A DNA stretch of 36,882 nucleotides from Sandaracinus sp. Lineage in GTDB: Bacteria > Myxococcota_A > Polyangia > Polyangiales > Houyiibacteriaceae. This document shows, piece after piece, positions 7,393-15,293 of the stretch (its first letter is position 1; each line of letters opens with the position of its first letter). Under the pieces are notes generated by a model, which saw only the letters and a program-made list of their open reading frames with translations, had not been told where the DNA came from and did no database searches. Where the stretch lies: positions 1-36,882 of the forward strand of contig JACKEH010000045.1 in the NCBI GenBank assembly GCA_020633125.1. The letters run 5' to 3'. Position numbers and translations under genes: made by a program.

Positions 7393-10300
7393 TCACGCGC
7401 CTTCCTTCCACACTCGTTCCTTGAGGTCCTGCAGGACCGACTCGAGGCTGCCTTCGAAGATCTTGTTCAGCCGAGGAAAGCCGCCCGCATCGAGGAAGGG
7501 GCGGTCGCTGAGCGCGGCTTGGTCCACCACGGTGCTCGCCTTCATCTGCTCGGCGATGCGACGTAGCCATTTGGTTTGGTGCACGTCCCACGCGCGGGAG
7601 GCGAGGATGCTGGTCAGGGCGCGGTCGACGCGCTCGCCGTAGGGCAAGAGGGCGTCGCCGAGCGCGGCCTGGCGGATGTAGCCGAGGATGCTGGCCGCGA
7701 TGTCGACGTTCGACTTCTGGCGCCACGCCGTGCGCAGGCTCGACTCGTCGAAGCCGGCTTGATCGAGCGCGAGCTTGAGGTCCTTGAGCTGCTTACGGGT
7801 GAGCTCGCGCGGGCGCTGGGCGACGACCGCCAGCGCGGGGATGTCGTTCATGTGCGTGCGGACGAACTCTTCGAAGGCTTCGAGGTAGTCCTCGGGTCGT
7901 GTGCGACCTTCGCCGTAGCCACGGGAGACCTCGAGCACGCGGTCTTCGTGGTCCGAGATGAGCACTCGTCCCCCCTCGCCGAGCGCGCGGTCGAGGAACG
8001 ACACGAGGTCCGGGGTGAAACGTCGCTCGACGTCGCTCGCCGGCTCACCACGCAGCGCAGCTGCAAAGGCCTCCACCGTGTCGCCCGTGAGGTGCTCGAA
8101 CTGCTCGGCGGCGTGGCCCTTCAGGCGCTGCTTCTTGCGTTGCAGCTTCGCGAGCAGCTCGCCGAGCACGTGCTCTCGCGCGTCCGCATCCGTCAGGGTG
8201 CGCAGCTCTTCCGCGAGCTGCGCGAAGGTCACCGAACGTGTCGTCGCGACGGGCTTCATCTCCGTCACGTCTTGCAGCGCGGCGTAGAGATCGACCGCGT
8301 CGTAGACCTTGAAGACTTCCTTCTTCAGCTCGGGACAGAGGCGCGTCGCGCGGCCGAGCATCTGCTCGTAGAGGATGCGCGACCGGACGCGGCGCATGAA
8401 CACGAGGTTGCAGATCTCCGGCACGTCGATGCCGGTGGTGAGCAGGTCGACCGTGACCGCGATGGTCGGTCGGTGCTCGTTCTTGAAGCGGCGAATCAGC
8501 TCGCGAGGGCGATCGGAGCGACCGGTGATCTTCAGGATCGCGTCGGTGTGCAGCTCGCCGAGGCGTTCTTCGTACGCCTCCCGGAACACACGCACGAAGA
8601 GGTCGCAGTGCCGGTCGTCGACGCAGAAGACGAGCGTCTTCTCGCGGCCTTCCGGATCGATGTGTTTGGTCAGCTCTCGGCAGACCACACGGTTGAAGCT
8701 CTCGGTGATGACCTTGCGGTTGAAGTCTTCGACCTCGAGCTGCACGTCGTCGGGCAAGAGCCAGAGTTGCTCGCTCTTGAGGGTCGGGGAGTAGGTCGGA
8801 ACCTGCTCGCCCGCTTTCCACGCGATGCCCCGTTGGGCGAGCTCGGTGACGATTCGAATCGGCGGCTCGTGGTCCACCAGGTAGCCGTCCACGACGGCTT
8901 CCGGGTACGTGTAGCTGTAGACGGGGTCGCCGAAGATCTCGCGTGTGTGCAGCGCGGGGGTCGCGGTCAGACCGATCTTCACCGCGTCGAACCACTCGAG
9001 CACTCGCGTGTACTTCGAGATGTAGTCGGCCTCGTCGCGGAACCCGAGCTCGATCTCGCTCATCTCGGCGTCGAGGGTGTAGCCGCGGTGGCTCTCGTCG
9101 ATGACGATGCAGTCGTACGTATCGACGGGCGGCGGCTCGTCGGAGAGGACCCGCCGCACGAGGCTCTGAATCGTCGCGATGTGCAGCCGCGTGGAGGTCT
9201 CGAGCGCGCCGTCCTCGAGGCCTTGGAGCTGGAAGATCTCGGCGAACTTCTTGGACTGATCGACGACCGCCGACGTGAAGGCGCCTTCGGCCTGTTCGCC
9301 GAGCGCGGACCGATCCACCACGAAGAGCACCCTCGAGAAGCGGCTCGCTTCGAGGAGGCGGTAGACGAGGCCGATGCAGGTTCGGGTCTTTCCGGTTCCG
9401 GTGGCGGCGGCGACGAGGATGTTGCGTTGGCCTCGCTCGATCGCTCGTTCGACCGCGCGGATGGCGTCGCCCTGGTAGTAGCGGAGCCCGAGCGTCTCGA
9501 CGGAATCGGCCTTCAGCTTCGCATGCGCGGCGTCGTGGTCTTGGCTGAGCAGCTTGCTCAGGCCTTCGGGGCTGTGCCAGCTCGGCAGGGCGCGGGGATG
9601 GTTCTGGGGACGGCGAAGGTCGTGGAACCAGATCCCGCTCTCTTCGACGATTTGTTTCAGGTAGGGACGCCCGTTCGTGGAGAAGACGAAGGGGACCTTC
9701 GGCGGAGTGTCGGTGCCGTCGGGGTAGGGCGCGTCAGGTGGCTCGGCGCCGTCGAAGCGAACGCCGCGGGCGTAGCGACGTGCTTGCTCCAGTGCTCCGA
9801 CGACGCTCTTGTTGAGGCGCTTGGCTTCGACCAGCGCGACCAGCCGGAGGCCGACGAAGAGCGCGTAGTCCGCGGGGCCGTGCTCCGTGGGCCACTCCGC
9901 GATCGCGAGGTTGCGGCCCTTGACCGGTCGAGCGCCGAGCGAATGGCGAAGGGTGGGCGTGTCCGCCTCCCAGCCCGCGTCGCGAAGCTGTCGGTCGATG
10001 AGCCCGCGGGTCTCGGCTTCGTTGAGCTCGAGGTGCACGCCCGCGCGCGCGGCGTTCTGCGTGAGCGACTCGAAGACACGTTGGAGGTCCGGCGCGGGTT
10101 GGTCCGCGACCGCGGCGGTCACCGTCTCGAACGCGAGCTCACGAGAAGCGGCCAGCTCGTCGAACGCGGCTTCGGTCTCGGCGACCTTCTTCTCGAGCTC
10201 GGCGATGCGGCGCTCGTAGTCTTCTCGCAGCGCACGCTCGAGGTTCGCCGCTTCGACCGCTTCCGCGTGGGCCTGGGTGAGCGACTCGGTCTCGTGGCGC

Positions 10301-10800
10301 AGCTCGTCGAGCTCGGCGCGAAGGCCTTCGCTGGCGTCCTTGGGCGCGGCAGGCGGGACGAAGGGACCGAGCTTGAAGTTCGGGGGAAGGCGTCCGAGCG
10401 TCTCGAGGACGGCCATCCCGAGCCGCCGGCACATCTTCATCTGGTGGAGGGCTTCGGTCGCGCTCCCGACGCCGTCGTGGGCCGCTTGGTTTCCAGATTT
10501 GCGGAGGCCGTGAAAGAGGTGGGCGACGTCCGGATGCAACAGGCCGCGCGTGCGAAGGAGCTCGATGCGACTGGCTTGAGAGTCCAGCTCGACCAAGCGA
10601 ATTCCCGCGTGCGCCGCGAGCTCCTTCGTCAATCGCTCTCCCAAGAGCCGCAAACGCACCAACGACGAGACGGGGTCGACGGTGAAAAGCAGCTCGGCGT
10701 GCGCGCCCAACGCGACGAGGGAGGCGTCGAGGTGCTTCAGAAAGCCGAAGTTGGGTGACTTCGTCACGGCTTTCGCCTCGATTCGGGCGTCGTCGTGCAT
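7393..10800 (-). CDS. hsdR: Type I restriction enzyme R subunit HsdR
   Basis: A complete 1135-aa HsdR, the ATP-dependent translocase and endonuclease subunit of type I restriction-modification. Domains in order: an N-terminal DUF4145/HEPN-like helical region with RKSGNQAAHDG (about residues 20-130); a coiled coil (about 160-215); the HSDR_N nuclease core with PADYALF and LVALVEAKRLN (about 265-340); a DEAD-like motor with Walker A AAATGTGKT (about 465), DESH box VIDESHRG (about 568), LTATP and motif VI QMLGRATRL (about 815); and a C-terminal helical domain of the EcoEI R type. All motor and nuclease motifs look intact. Without HsdS and a complete HsdM at this locus it has no obvious way to find its target unless those subunits are encoded elsewhere. 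Confidence 0.93.
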   Translation of the reverse strand: MHDDARIEAKAVTKSPNFGFLKHLDASLVALGAHAELLFTVDPVSSLVRLRLLGERLTKELAAHAGIRLVELDSQASRIELLRTRGLLHPDVAHLFHGLRKSGNQAAHDGVGSATEALHQMKMCRRLGMAVLETLGRLPPNFKLGPFVPPAAPKDASEGLRAELDELRHETESLTQAHAEAVEAANLERALREDYERRIAELEKKVAETEAAFDELAASRELAFETVTAAVADQPAPDLQRVFESLTQNAARAGVHLELNEAETRGLIDRQLRDAGWEADTPTLRHSLGARPVKGRNLAIAEWPTEHGPADYALFVGLRLVALVEAKRLNKSVVGALEQARRYARGVRFDGAEPPDAPYPDGTDTPPKVPFVFSTNGRPYLKQIVEESGIWFHDLRRPQNHPRALPSWHSPEGLSKLLSQDHDAAHAKLKADSVETLGLRYYQGDAIRAVERAIERGQRNILVAAATGTGKTRTCIGLVYRLLEASRFSRVLFVVDRSALGEQAEGAFTSAVVDQSKKFAEIFQLQGLEDGALETSTRLHIATIQSLVRRVLSDEPPPVDTYDCIVIDESHRGYTLDAEMSEIELGFRDEADYISKYTRVLEWFDAVKIGLTATPALHTREIFGDPVYSYTYPEAVVDGYLVDHEPPIRIVTELAQRGIAWKAGEQVPTYSPTLKSEQLWLLPDDVQLEVEDFNRKVITESFNRVVCRELTKHIDPEGREKTLVFCVDDRHCDLFVRVFREAYEERLGELHTDAILKITGRSDRPRELIRRFKNEHRPTIAVTVDLLTTGIDVPEICNLVFMRRVRSRILYEQMLGRATRLCPELKKEVFKVYDAVDLYAALQDVTEMKPVATTRSVTFAQLAEELRTLTDADAREHVLGELLAKLQRKKQRLKGHAAEQFEHLTGDTVEAFAAALRGEPASDVERRFTPDLVSFLDRALGEGGRVLISDHEDRVLEVSRGYGEGRTRPEDYLEAFEEFVRTHMNDIPALAVVAQRPRELTRKQLKDLKLALDQAGFDESSLRTAWRQKSNVDIAASILGYIRQAALGDALLPYGERVDRALTSILASRAWDVHQTKWLRRIAEQMKASTVVDQAALSDRPFLDAGGFPRLNKIFEGSLESVLQDLKERVWKEGA

Positions 10801-10857
10801 TCGGTCGAAGCGTCCGCTTCGAAGCTGGTCCGACCTCCCGTCCCCTTCACGGCGACG

Positions 10858-10863
10858 AGGGTA
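10858..10863 (-). promoter_or_regulatory. Candidate -10 element (TACCCT) upstream of hsdR
   Basis: On the minus strand GCTACCCTCG is followed by a GTG at 10850, exactly as before the lipoprotein gene at 34442. That GTG is out of frame with the hsdR ATG at 10800 by one base. So this is either a promoter giving a 50-nt leader, or a leaderless start if one base is missing from the sequence. The former is taken here, since the recognisable HsdR N-terminus begins near the ATG. Confidence 0.35.
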
Positions 10864-11003
10864 GCGAAGAATCTGCTCTGAATTCCACGATGGTGCGTCG
10901 AATCCCGCACCACTGAACGGGAGGGAAGCTCACCCAGACGGGGGAGGGCAACGGCGAAGTCGTGCGATTGGCCCCGCGAATGGGAAGGAGCGGCGGCACG
11001 CGG

Positions 11004-11035
11004 AAACGAAAAAGGGAGGCTCTCCCGAGCCTCCC
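11004..11035 (-). terminator. Rho-independent terminator of the FKBP lipoprotein gene
   Basis: An 8-bp perfect stem (GGGAGGCT with AGCCTCCC) and a 6-nt loop, followed on the minus strand by TTTTTCGTTT. It begins 24 bp after the stop of the FKBP gene, so assignment is clear. Confidence 0.85.
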
Positions 11036-11058
11036 TCTTCACGCGCGCGACGCGCCCT

Positions 11059-11982
11059 TCACTGCACGATGCGGACGAGCTCGACGTCGAAGACGAGCAT
11101 GCCCGCCGGCGCGCCGGGGCGGCCCTGGTACGCGAGCGACTCGGGGATCCAGAAGCGGCGCTTCTCGCCCTCGACCATGAGCTGCACGCCCTCGGTCCAG
11201 CCGGCGATGACGCCGTTGAGCGGGAAGGTCGCGGTCTGACCACGCACGACGCTGCTGTCGAACATGCGGCCGTCGGTGGTCCAGCCGGTGTAGTGCACCT
11301 CGACGCGGTCGGTCGCGGCCGGGTGGCGCGAGCCGGTGCCGCGCGAGAGCACGCGCGAGGCGAGGCCGCTCTCGGTGCGCTCGGCGCCGGCGGGCGGCGC
11401 GGCGACGTCTTCTGGTGCGGCCGGCGGATCGGGCGTCTCCTGCACCGAGATCAGCTCCACGTCGAACACGAGCATGCCCTGCGGGCGACCGGGGCGACCG
11501 CCGTACGCGAGGTTCTCCGGGATCCAGAAGCGGCGCTTCTCGCCCGTCACCATGAGCTGCACGCCCTCGGTCCAACCGGCGATGACGCCGTTGAGCGGGA
11601 AGGTCGCCGGGCGTCCGCGCTGCACGGAGCTGTCGAACATGTTCCCGTCGGTGGTCCAGCCCGTGTAGTGCACGGTGACGCGGTCGTTCTCGTCCGGGTG
11701 GTCGGTGCCGCTGCCCGGCTGAAGCACCTTCGACGCGAGGCCACTCTCGGTGCGCTGCGCGTCGGCCGGCGGTGCCGCCACGTCCGACGGCGCCGGAATG
11801 CCCGCGGGCTCCCCGTGCGGCGCGGCGGGTCCGGCGCTCGGGCGCTCGGTCATCGCCGAAGCCGCGGCGTTGGCGCCGGTGTTCTGCTCCTGCGGCGGGA
11901 GATCGACGGGCTCGGCCGGCGTGGAGGATTGGTTCGCGCAACCGATCGCGGTCACGAGGAAGAGGGCGAGACGCTTGGACAT
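11059..11982 (-). CDS. Lipoprotein with two tandem FKBP-type peptidyl-prolyl isomerase domains
   Basis: Start at ATG 11982 gives MSKRLALFLVTAIGCAN, a lipoprotein signal; the longer open frame would bury it. The 307-aa product has a Pro/Ala-rich linker and then two FKBP domains (about residues 75-185 and 200-307). Each begins with RTESGLAS and contains VHYTGWTTDG, MFDSSV, FPLNGVIAGWTEGVQLM, GEKRRFWIPE and MLVFDVEL. These include the usual FKBP active-site residues (Tyr, Phe, Asp, Val-Ile, Trp). It should catalyse cis-trans isomerisation of prolyl bonds and assist folding of envelope proteins. The two domains are nearly identical over their cores, also at DNA level, which points to a recent internal duplication or gene conversion. 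Confidence 0.92.
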   Translation of the reverse strand: MSKRLALFLVTAIGCANQSSTPAEPVDLPPQEQNTGANAAASAMTERPSAGPAAPHGEPAGIPAPSDVAAPPADAQRTESGLASKVLQPGSGTDHPDENDRVTVHYTGWTTDGNMFDSSVQRGRPATFPLNGVIAGWTEGVQLMVTGEKRRFWIPENLAYGGRPGRPQGMLVFDVELISVQETPDPPAAPEDVAAPPAGAERTESGLASRVLSRGTGSRHPAATDRVEVHYTGWTTDGRMFDSSVVRGQTATFPLNGVIAGWTEGVQLMVEGEKRRFWIPESLAYQGRPGAPAGMLVFDVELVRIVQ

Positions 11983-12080
11983 GGTCGAGCGGCGTCGTAC
12001 CCGGCCCCGGGACCAGGAGCAAGGGGAGGGGTCAGAGACGGGGACTGCAGGGGCTCGGCGCGCACTGCGCAACGGACTCG

Positions 12081-12160
12081 CGCTGCGGAGACGCGCTTCG
12101 CGCTGCGGAGACGCGCTTCGCGCTGCGGAGACGTGCTTCGCGCAGCAGAGACGCGCTTCG
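12081..12160 (+). repeat. Four tandem copies of a 20-bp unit
   Basis: The unit CGCTGCGGAGACGCGCTTCG occurs at 12081, 12101, 12121 (one change) and 12141 (two changes). It lies between the stop of the M1 peptidase gene and the start of the FKBP gene, both on the minus strand. The unit length is not a multiple of three, so it is not coding. Unit junctions contain GCGCTTCGCGC, able to form small hairpins. Confidence 0.9.
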
Positions 12161-12198
12161 CACTTCGCGCCTCTGCCCCGCCGAGCGCGCCTCCGAGG

Positions 12199-14958
12199 TC
12201 AACGCGCGAAGAACTGCCGCGCGCTCTCCCGATGTGCTTCCACCTTCGCCGCACACAGCCGCGCCCGCTCCACCGCGCTCGCGAGGTTACGCGGTCCACC
12301 CGGCAGGGTCGCCACGCGCTCACCGAAGAACGCCTGCGCCGCGTCCGCGGCCTCGTTCGAGCACATCGCGCCCGCGAAGCCCGGCACGCTGCCCGCGCCC
12401 TGGTCGAGGCGCGCCGCCAGCGCATCGAAGCGCTCGGTGAGGAACTGCCACGTCGCGTCGCGCGTCTCGGGCATCGAGATCTGCGCGCCGAGCGGACTCC
12501 AGAGCTCGTTCACGCGCACCCGCTCGTCGAGCGCGAGCTCTCGCGCCTGCGCCGCGAGCGCGGGATCCGTCGTCATGCCGAGCGCGCCGAGGAGCTGCCC
12601 GCGAAGCAACGCGTCGTCGGTCACGAAGAGGCGCGCGCGAATCTTTCCGAAACGCTCGGCGTCGCCCTCCTGCACGGCGACCGCGAGCGCGGTGCCGACG
12701 AGGTTCGAGTCGAGCGCGTCGCGGTCCACGCTGCCGTCGCCGTCGAGCTTCAAGAACGCGAGCGCGCGCCGCTCGGCCTCGCGACGCACGGCGGCATCTC
12801 GCGCGACGAACGCGAGGTGCGAGACCACGGCGGCGCGAAGGATCGCCTGCTCGCCGTCCTCGCCACGGCGCGGCGTCCACCCGAGGCGTCGCATCTGCGG
12901 GCCGTAGAGCCGCGACGAGAAGCGCTGCAGCGACGCGAGCTGTGCCGGCTCGAGCAGCTCGTCTCGTGCGAACGCCAGCGCGCCCATCGGAGCCTGCGCG
13001 ATCGGGCGCACCGTGCTGCGCGCCAGCGGCTCGAGGCTCGCGAAGTAGTCGCTCGCCGCCAGGTGTCCCGCGTCATGCGCGGCCTGCAGACTGTCGGCGA
13101 GCGTGATCTGCTCGCGCTCGCTGAGCTTCGCCCACGCCCCGCGCAACGCACGAAGGCGCTCGGGCTCGAGACCGAAGCGGAAGTAGCCCGCGCCGTCGGC
13201 GTTCGGGTGCACCCAGCTCGGGCACGCCTCGAGCGGAATGCTCTGCTCGGCCGACTCGATCAGCGCGCACGTCGTCTGCGGCGCGCCGCGGCCCGCAGCC
13301 CAACGCAGACACACCGGCAGCTGCCAGCTGCGATCCGTCTCTCCGGTCGAGCCCACCGGCAAGAAGCGCGACTGCCGCACCGTGACGCTCGGCGTGCCTT
13401 CGCAGCTCACGGTGGTCTCGAGGAAGGGCAGACCGGGCTGGAAGAGGAAGGTGCGGAAGCTCGTCGCGACGTCGCGACCCGCAGACTCGGAGAGCGCCGA
13501 GAGCAGGTCCTCGAAGGTCGCGTTGCCGTTCGCGTGCGCGCGGACGTAGCTCTGAATGCCGCGACGGAAGACGTCCTCGCCCATCCAACGCTCGAACATC
13601 GTCAGCACCGCGCCGCCCTTGCGGTACGTGATCGAATCGAACGCATTGCGAATGTCGTGGTTGCTCTCGATGGGTTGACGAATCTGCCGGGCGTTCACGA
13701 GCGAGTCGGTGCGCATGGCCGACATCGTCATCTCGACCTGCGAGAGATCGCTGCGGTACGCGGGCCAGAGCTGCCCCGTGATCTTGCCGCCCATCCACGT
13801 CGCGAACGCCTCGTTGAGCCAGAGGTCGTCCCACCACTGCATCGTCACGAGGTTGCCGAACCATTGGTGCGCGAGCTCGTGCGCCATCACGTACGCGTAC
13901 GCGCGCTTCTGGCCCTCGGGCGCGTTCGATCCGTCGCCGAGAAGCAACAGCGTCTCGCGGAAGGTGATCAGGCCCGGGTTCTCCATCGCGCCCGCCGCGA
14001 AGTCCGGCACCGCCGCGATGTCGAGCTTCGCGTAGGGGTACGCGACGCCGAAGTACTCCTCGAGCGCGACCACGATGCGCGCCGTGTTCTGCAGCGCGTA
14101 CGCGAGCTGATCGCCCTTGCCGCGCGCCGCGAGACCCCGCAGCGGAATCGGCCGATCACGAAGCGCATTGGCCGGAATCGCCTCGTGCTCGACCACGTCG
14201 AGCGGACCGACGGCGAGCGCCAAGAGGTACGTCGGAAGCGGCGGGGTCGGCGCGAAGCGCACGTTCACCATGCCTTCGTCCGCCGGCTCACGACCCGTCT
14301 CGGGCGTGTTGAAGATCGCGGCGTCGTCGGCGCGCACCTTCATCGTGAGCTCGAAAGGCACCTTGAAGCGCGGCTCGTCGAAGCCCGGGAAGACCAGGCG
14401 CGCGCTCACCGCCTCGAGCTGCGTGAACGCGTAGCTCGAGCTGCCGACGTCGACGCGGTAGAGGCCACGAAGCGCGCGGTTGAAGGGCGCGTCGTACTCG
14501 ACGCGAATCGTCGCGTCGCCGGCCGCGATCGGCGTCTCGGTCACGAGCTGCGCCACGCCGTCGTCGTGCACCTCGGTGTAAGTCGCGGCGTGCTCGGTGC
14601 CGGCCGAGTCGCGCACGACCGCCGAACCGACCGCGAGCCGCTCGCCGTGAAGCCAGACGCGGCGGGTGGCTTCCGCGAGCTGCACGTCGATCTCGACGAC
14701 GCCGTGAAAGCCGTGCCGCTCCGGCACCACCTCGAGCGCGAGCCGGTAGCGTCGAGGCACGACCGCGTCCGAGAGCTGCCCGAGCGGCGGCGCTTCGTCG
14801 GGAAGCGGCGCGACCGTCACCTCCTCGGTCGGCTCGGGGGCGGGCGCGAGCGTCGTGGGACGTTGGCCTTCGGGACGCGGACCGCACCCCACGAGCCAGA
14901 GCACGCTCGCGAGTGCGAGAAGTCGCCGATTGGGGACCAAAGCATCGAACTGCCGCAT
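12199..14958 (-). CDS. M1-family zinc aminopeptidase, lipoprotein
   Basis: A 919-aa protein with signal NRRLLALASVLWLVGCG (lipobox LVGC), then a Pro/Glu linker. The N-terminal beta domain is typical of aminopeptidase N. The substrate-binding GAMEN motif is followed by the zinc site HELAHQWFGN and the third ligand in LWLNEAFATW, 18 residues on. The remainder is the helical ERAP1-like C-terminal domain, so length and order match aminopeptidase N. It should remove N-terminal residues from peptides in the periplasm or at the cell surface. A TATCTG hexamer 6 nt before the ATG and no Shine-Dalgarno suggest a leaderless start. It is divergent from the MopE-like gene. Confidence 0.93.
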   Translation of the reverse strand: MRQFDALVPNRRLLALASVLWLVGCGPRPEGQRPTTLAPAPEPTEEVTVAPLPDEAPPLGQLSDAVVPRRYRLALEVVPERHGFHGVVEIDVQLAEATRRVWLHGERLAVGSAVVRDSAGTEHAATYTEVHDDGVAQLVTETPIAAGDATIRVEYDAPFNRALRGLYRVDVGSSSYAFTQLEAVSARLVFPGFDEPRFKVPFELTMKVRADDAAIFNTPETGREPADEGMVNVRFAPTPPLPTYLLALAVGPLDVVEHEAIPANALRDRPIPLRGLAARGKGDQLAYALQNTARIVVALEEYFGVAYPYAKLDIAAVPDFAAGAMENPGLITFRETLLLLGDGSNAPEGQKRAYAYVMAHELAHQWFGNLVTMQWWDDLWLNEAFATWMGGKITGQLWPAYRSDLSQVEMTMSAMRTDSLVNARQIRQPIESNHDIRNAFDSITYRKGGAVLTMFERWMGEDVFRRGIQSYVRAHANGNATFEDLLSALSESAGRDVATSFRTFLFQPGLPFLETTVSCEGTPSVTVRQSRFLPVGSTGETDRSWQLPVCLRWAAGRGAPQTTCALIESAEQSIPLEACPSWVHPNADGAGYFRFGLEPERLRALRGAWAKLSEREQITLADSLQAAHDAGHLAASDYFASLEPLARSTVRPIAQAPMGALAFARDELLEPAQLASLQRFSSRLYGPQMRRLGWTPRRGEDGEQAILRAAVVSHLAFVARDAAVRREAERRALAFLKLDGDGSVDRDALDSNLVGTALAVAVQEGDAERFGKIRARLFVTDDALLRGQLLGALGMTTDPALAAQARELALDERVRVNELWSPLGAQISMPETRDATWQFLTERFDALAARLDQGAGSVPGFAGAMCSNEAADAAQAFFGERVATLPGGPRNLASAVERARLCAAKVEAHRESARQFFAR

Positions 14959-14964
14959 CCGGCG

Positions 14965-14970
14965 CAGATA
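14965..14970 (-). promoter_or_regulatory. Candidate -10 element (TATCTG) of the M1 peptidase gene
   Basis: On the minus strand GCTATCTG is followed by 6 nt and the ATG at 14958. It matches the GCTAnnn pattern seen before several other starts in this window. No Shine-Dalgarno or clear -35 is present. Confidence 0.35.
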
Positions 14971-15215
14971 GCATCCTCCCCGGCTGCGTTGGGGCGCGAT
15001 TTCAGTGAACCGACGTCACGATCGCCCTTGGATTTGCGGGCGGAACGCGACGCGAGGAACGTGGCGAAAGGACACGTGCGGTGGTGTCGTGAAACGCCTT
15101 CGATTTTGCGAGGGCCGGGGCCTGTCGTTCGTAAGTGTCCGGAAATAAGAAGAAAAGAGGATCCTGTCAAACGGGGGAGAGGGGGCGCTTGGTGCGTTCT
15201 CGTCGAAAATGTCCG

Positions 15216-15244
15216 TTGAGGGGAAACCCCGTCCGCGGTACCGT
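15216..15244 (+). promoter_or_regulatory. Promoter of the MopE-like gene (TTGAGG, 17 nt, TACCGT)
   Basis: A -35 box TTGAGG (15216-15221), a 17-nt spacer and a -10 box TACCGT (15239-15244) lie about 50 bp before the ATG at 15294. The boxes resemble those before 34442 (TTGAGG, TACCCT). The rest of the 335-bp divergent gap from 14959 holds an A/G-rich stretch around 15140-15180 and no gene. Confidence 0.5.
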
Positions 15245-15293
15245 ACTTCCGTTGGGCGATCGGGCCGGGTCTTCCCGGCGGGATGGGCGGACG

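Noticed and set aside
12081..12160. Possible CRISPR array
   Set aside because: Units are contiguous with no spacers and no cas genes are nearby; it is a simple tandem repeat.
11293..15219. A 1308-aa plus-strand open frame, with similar long frames at 7576-10758 and 21741-24119
   Set aside because: They lie antisense to the M1/FKBP, hsdR and rlmL genes, are dominated by Arg/Ala/His runs and have no domain; very high GC makes antisense frames long.
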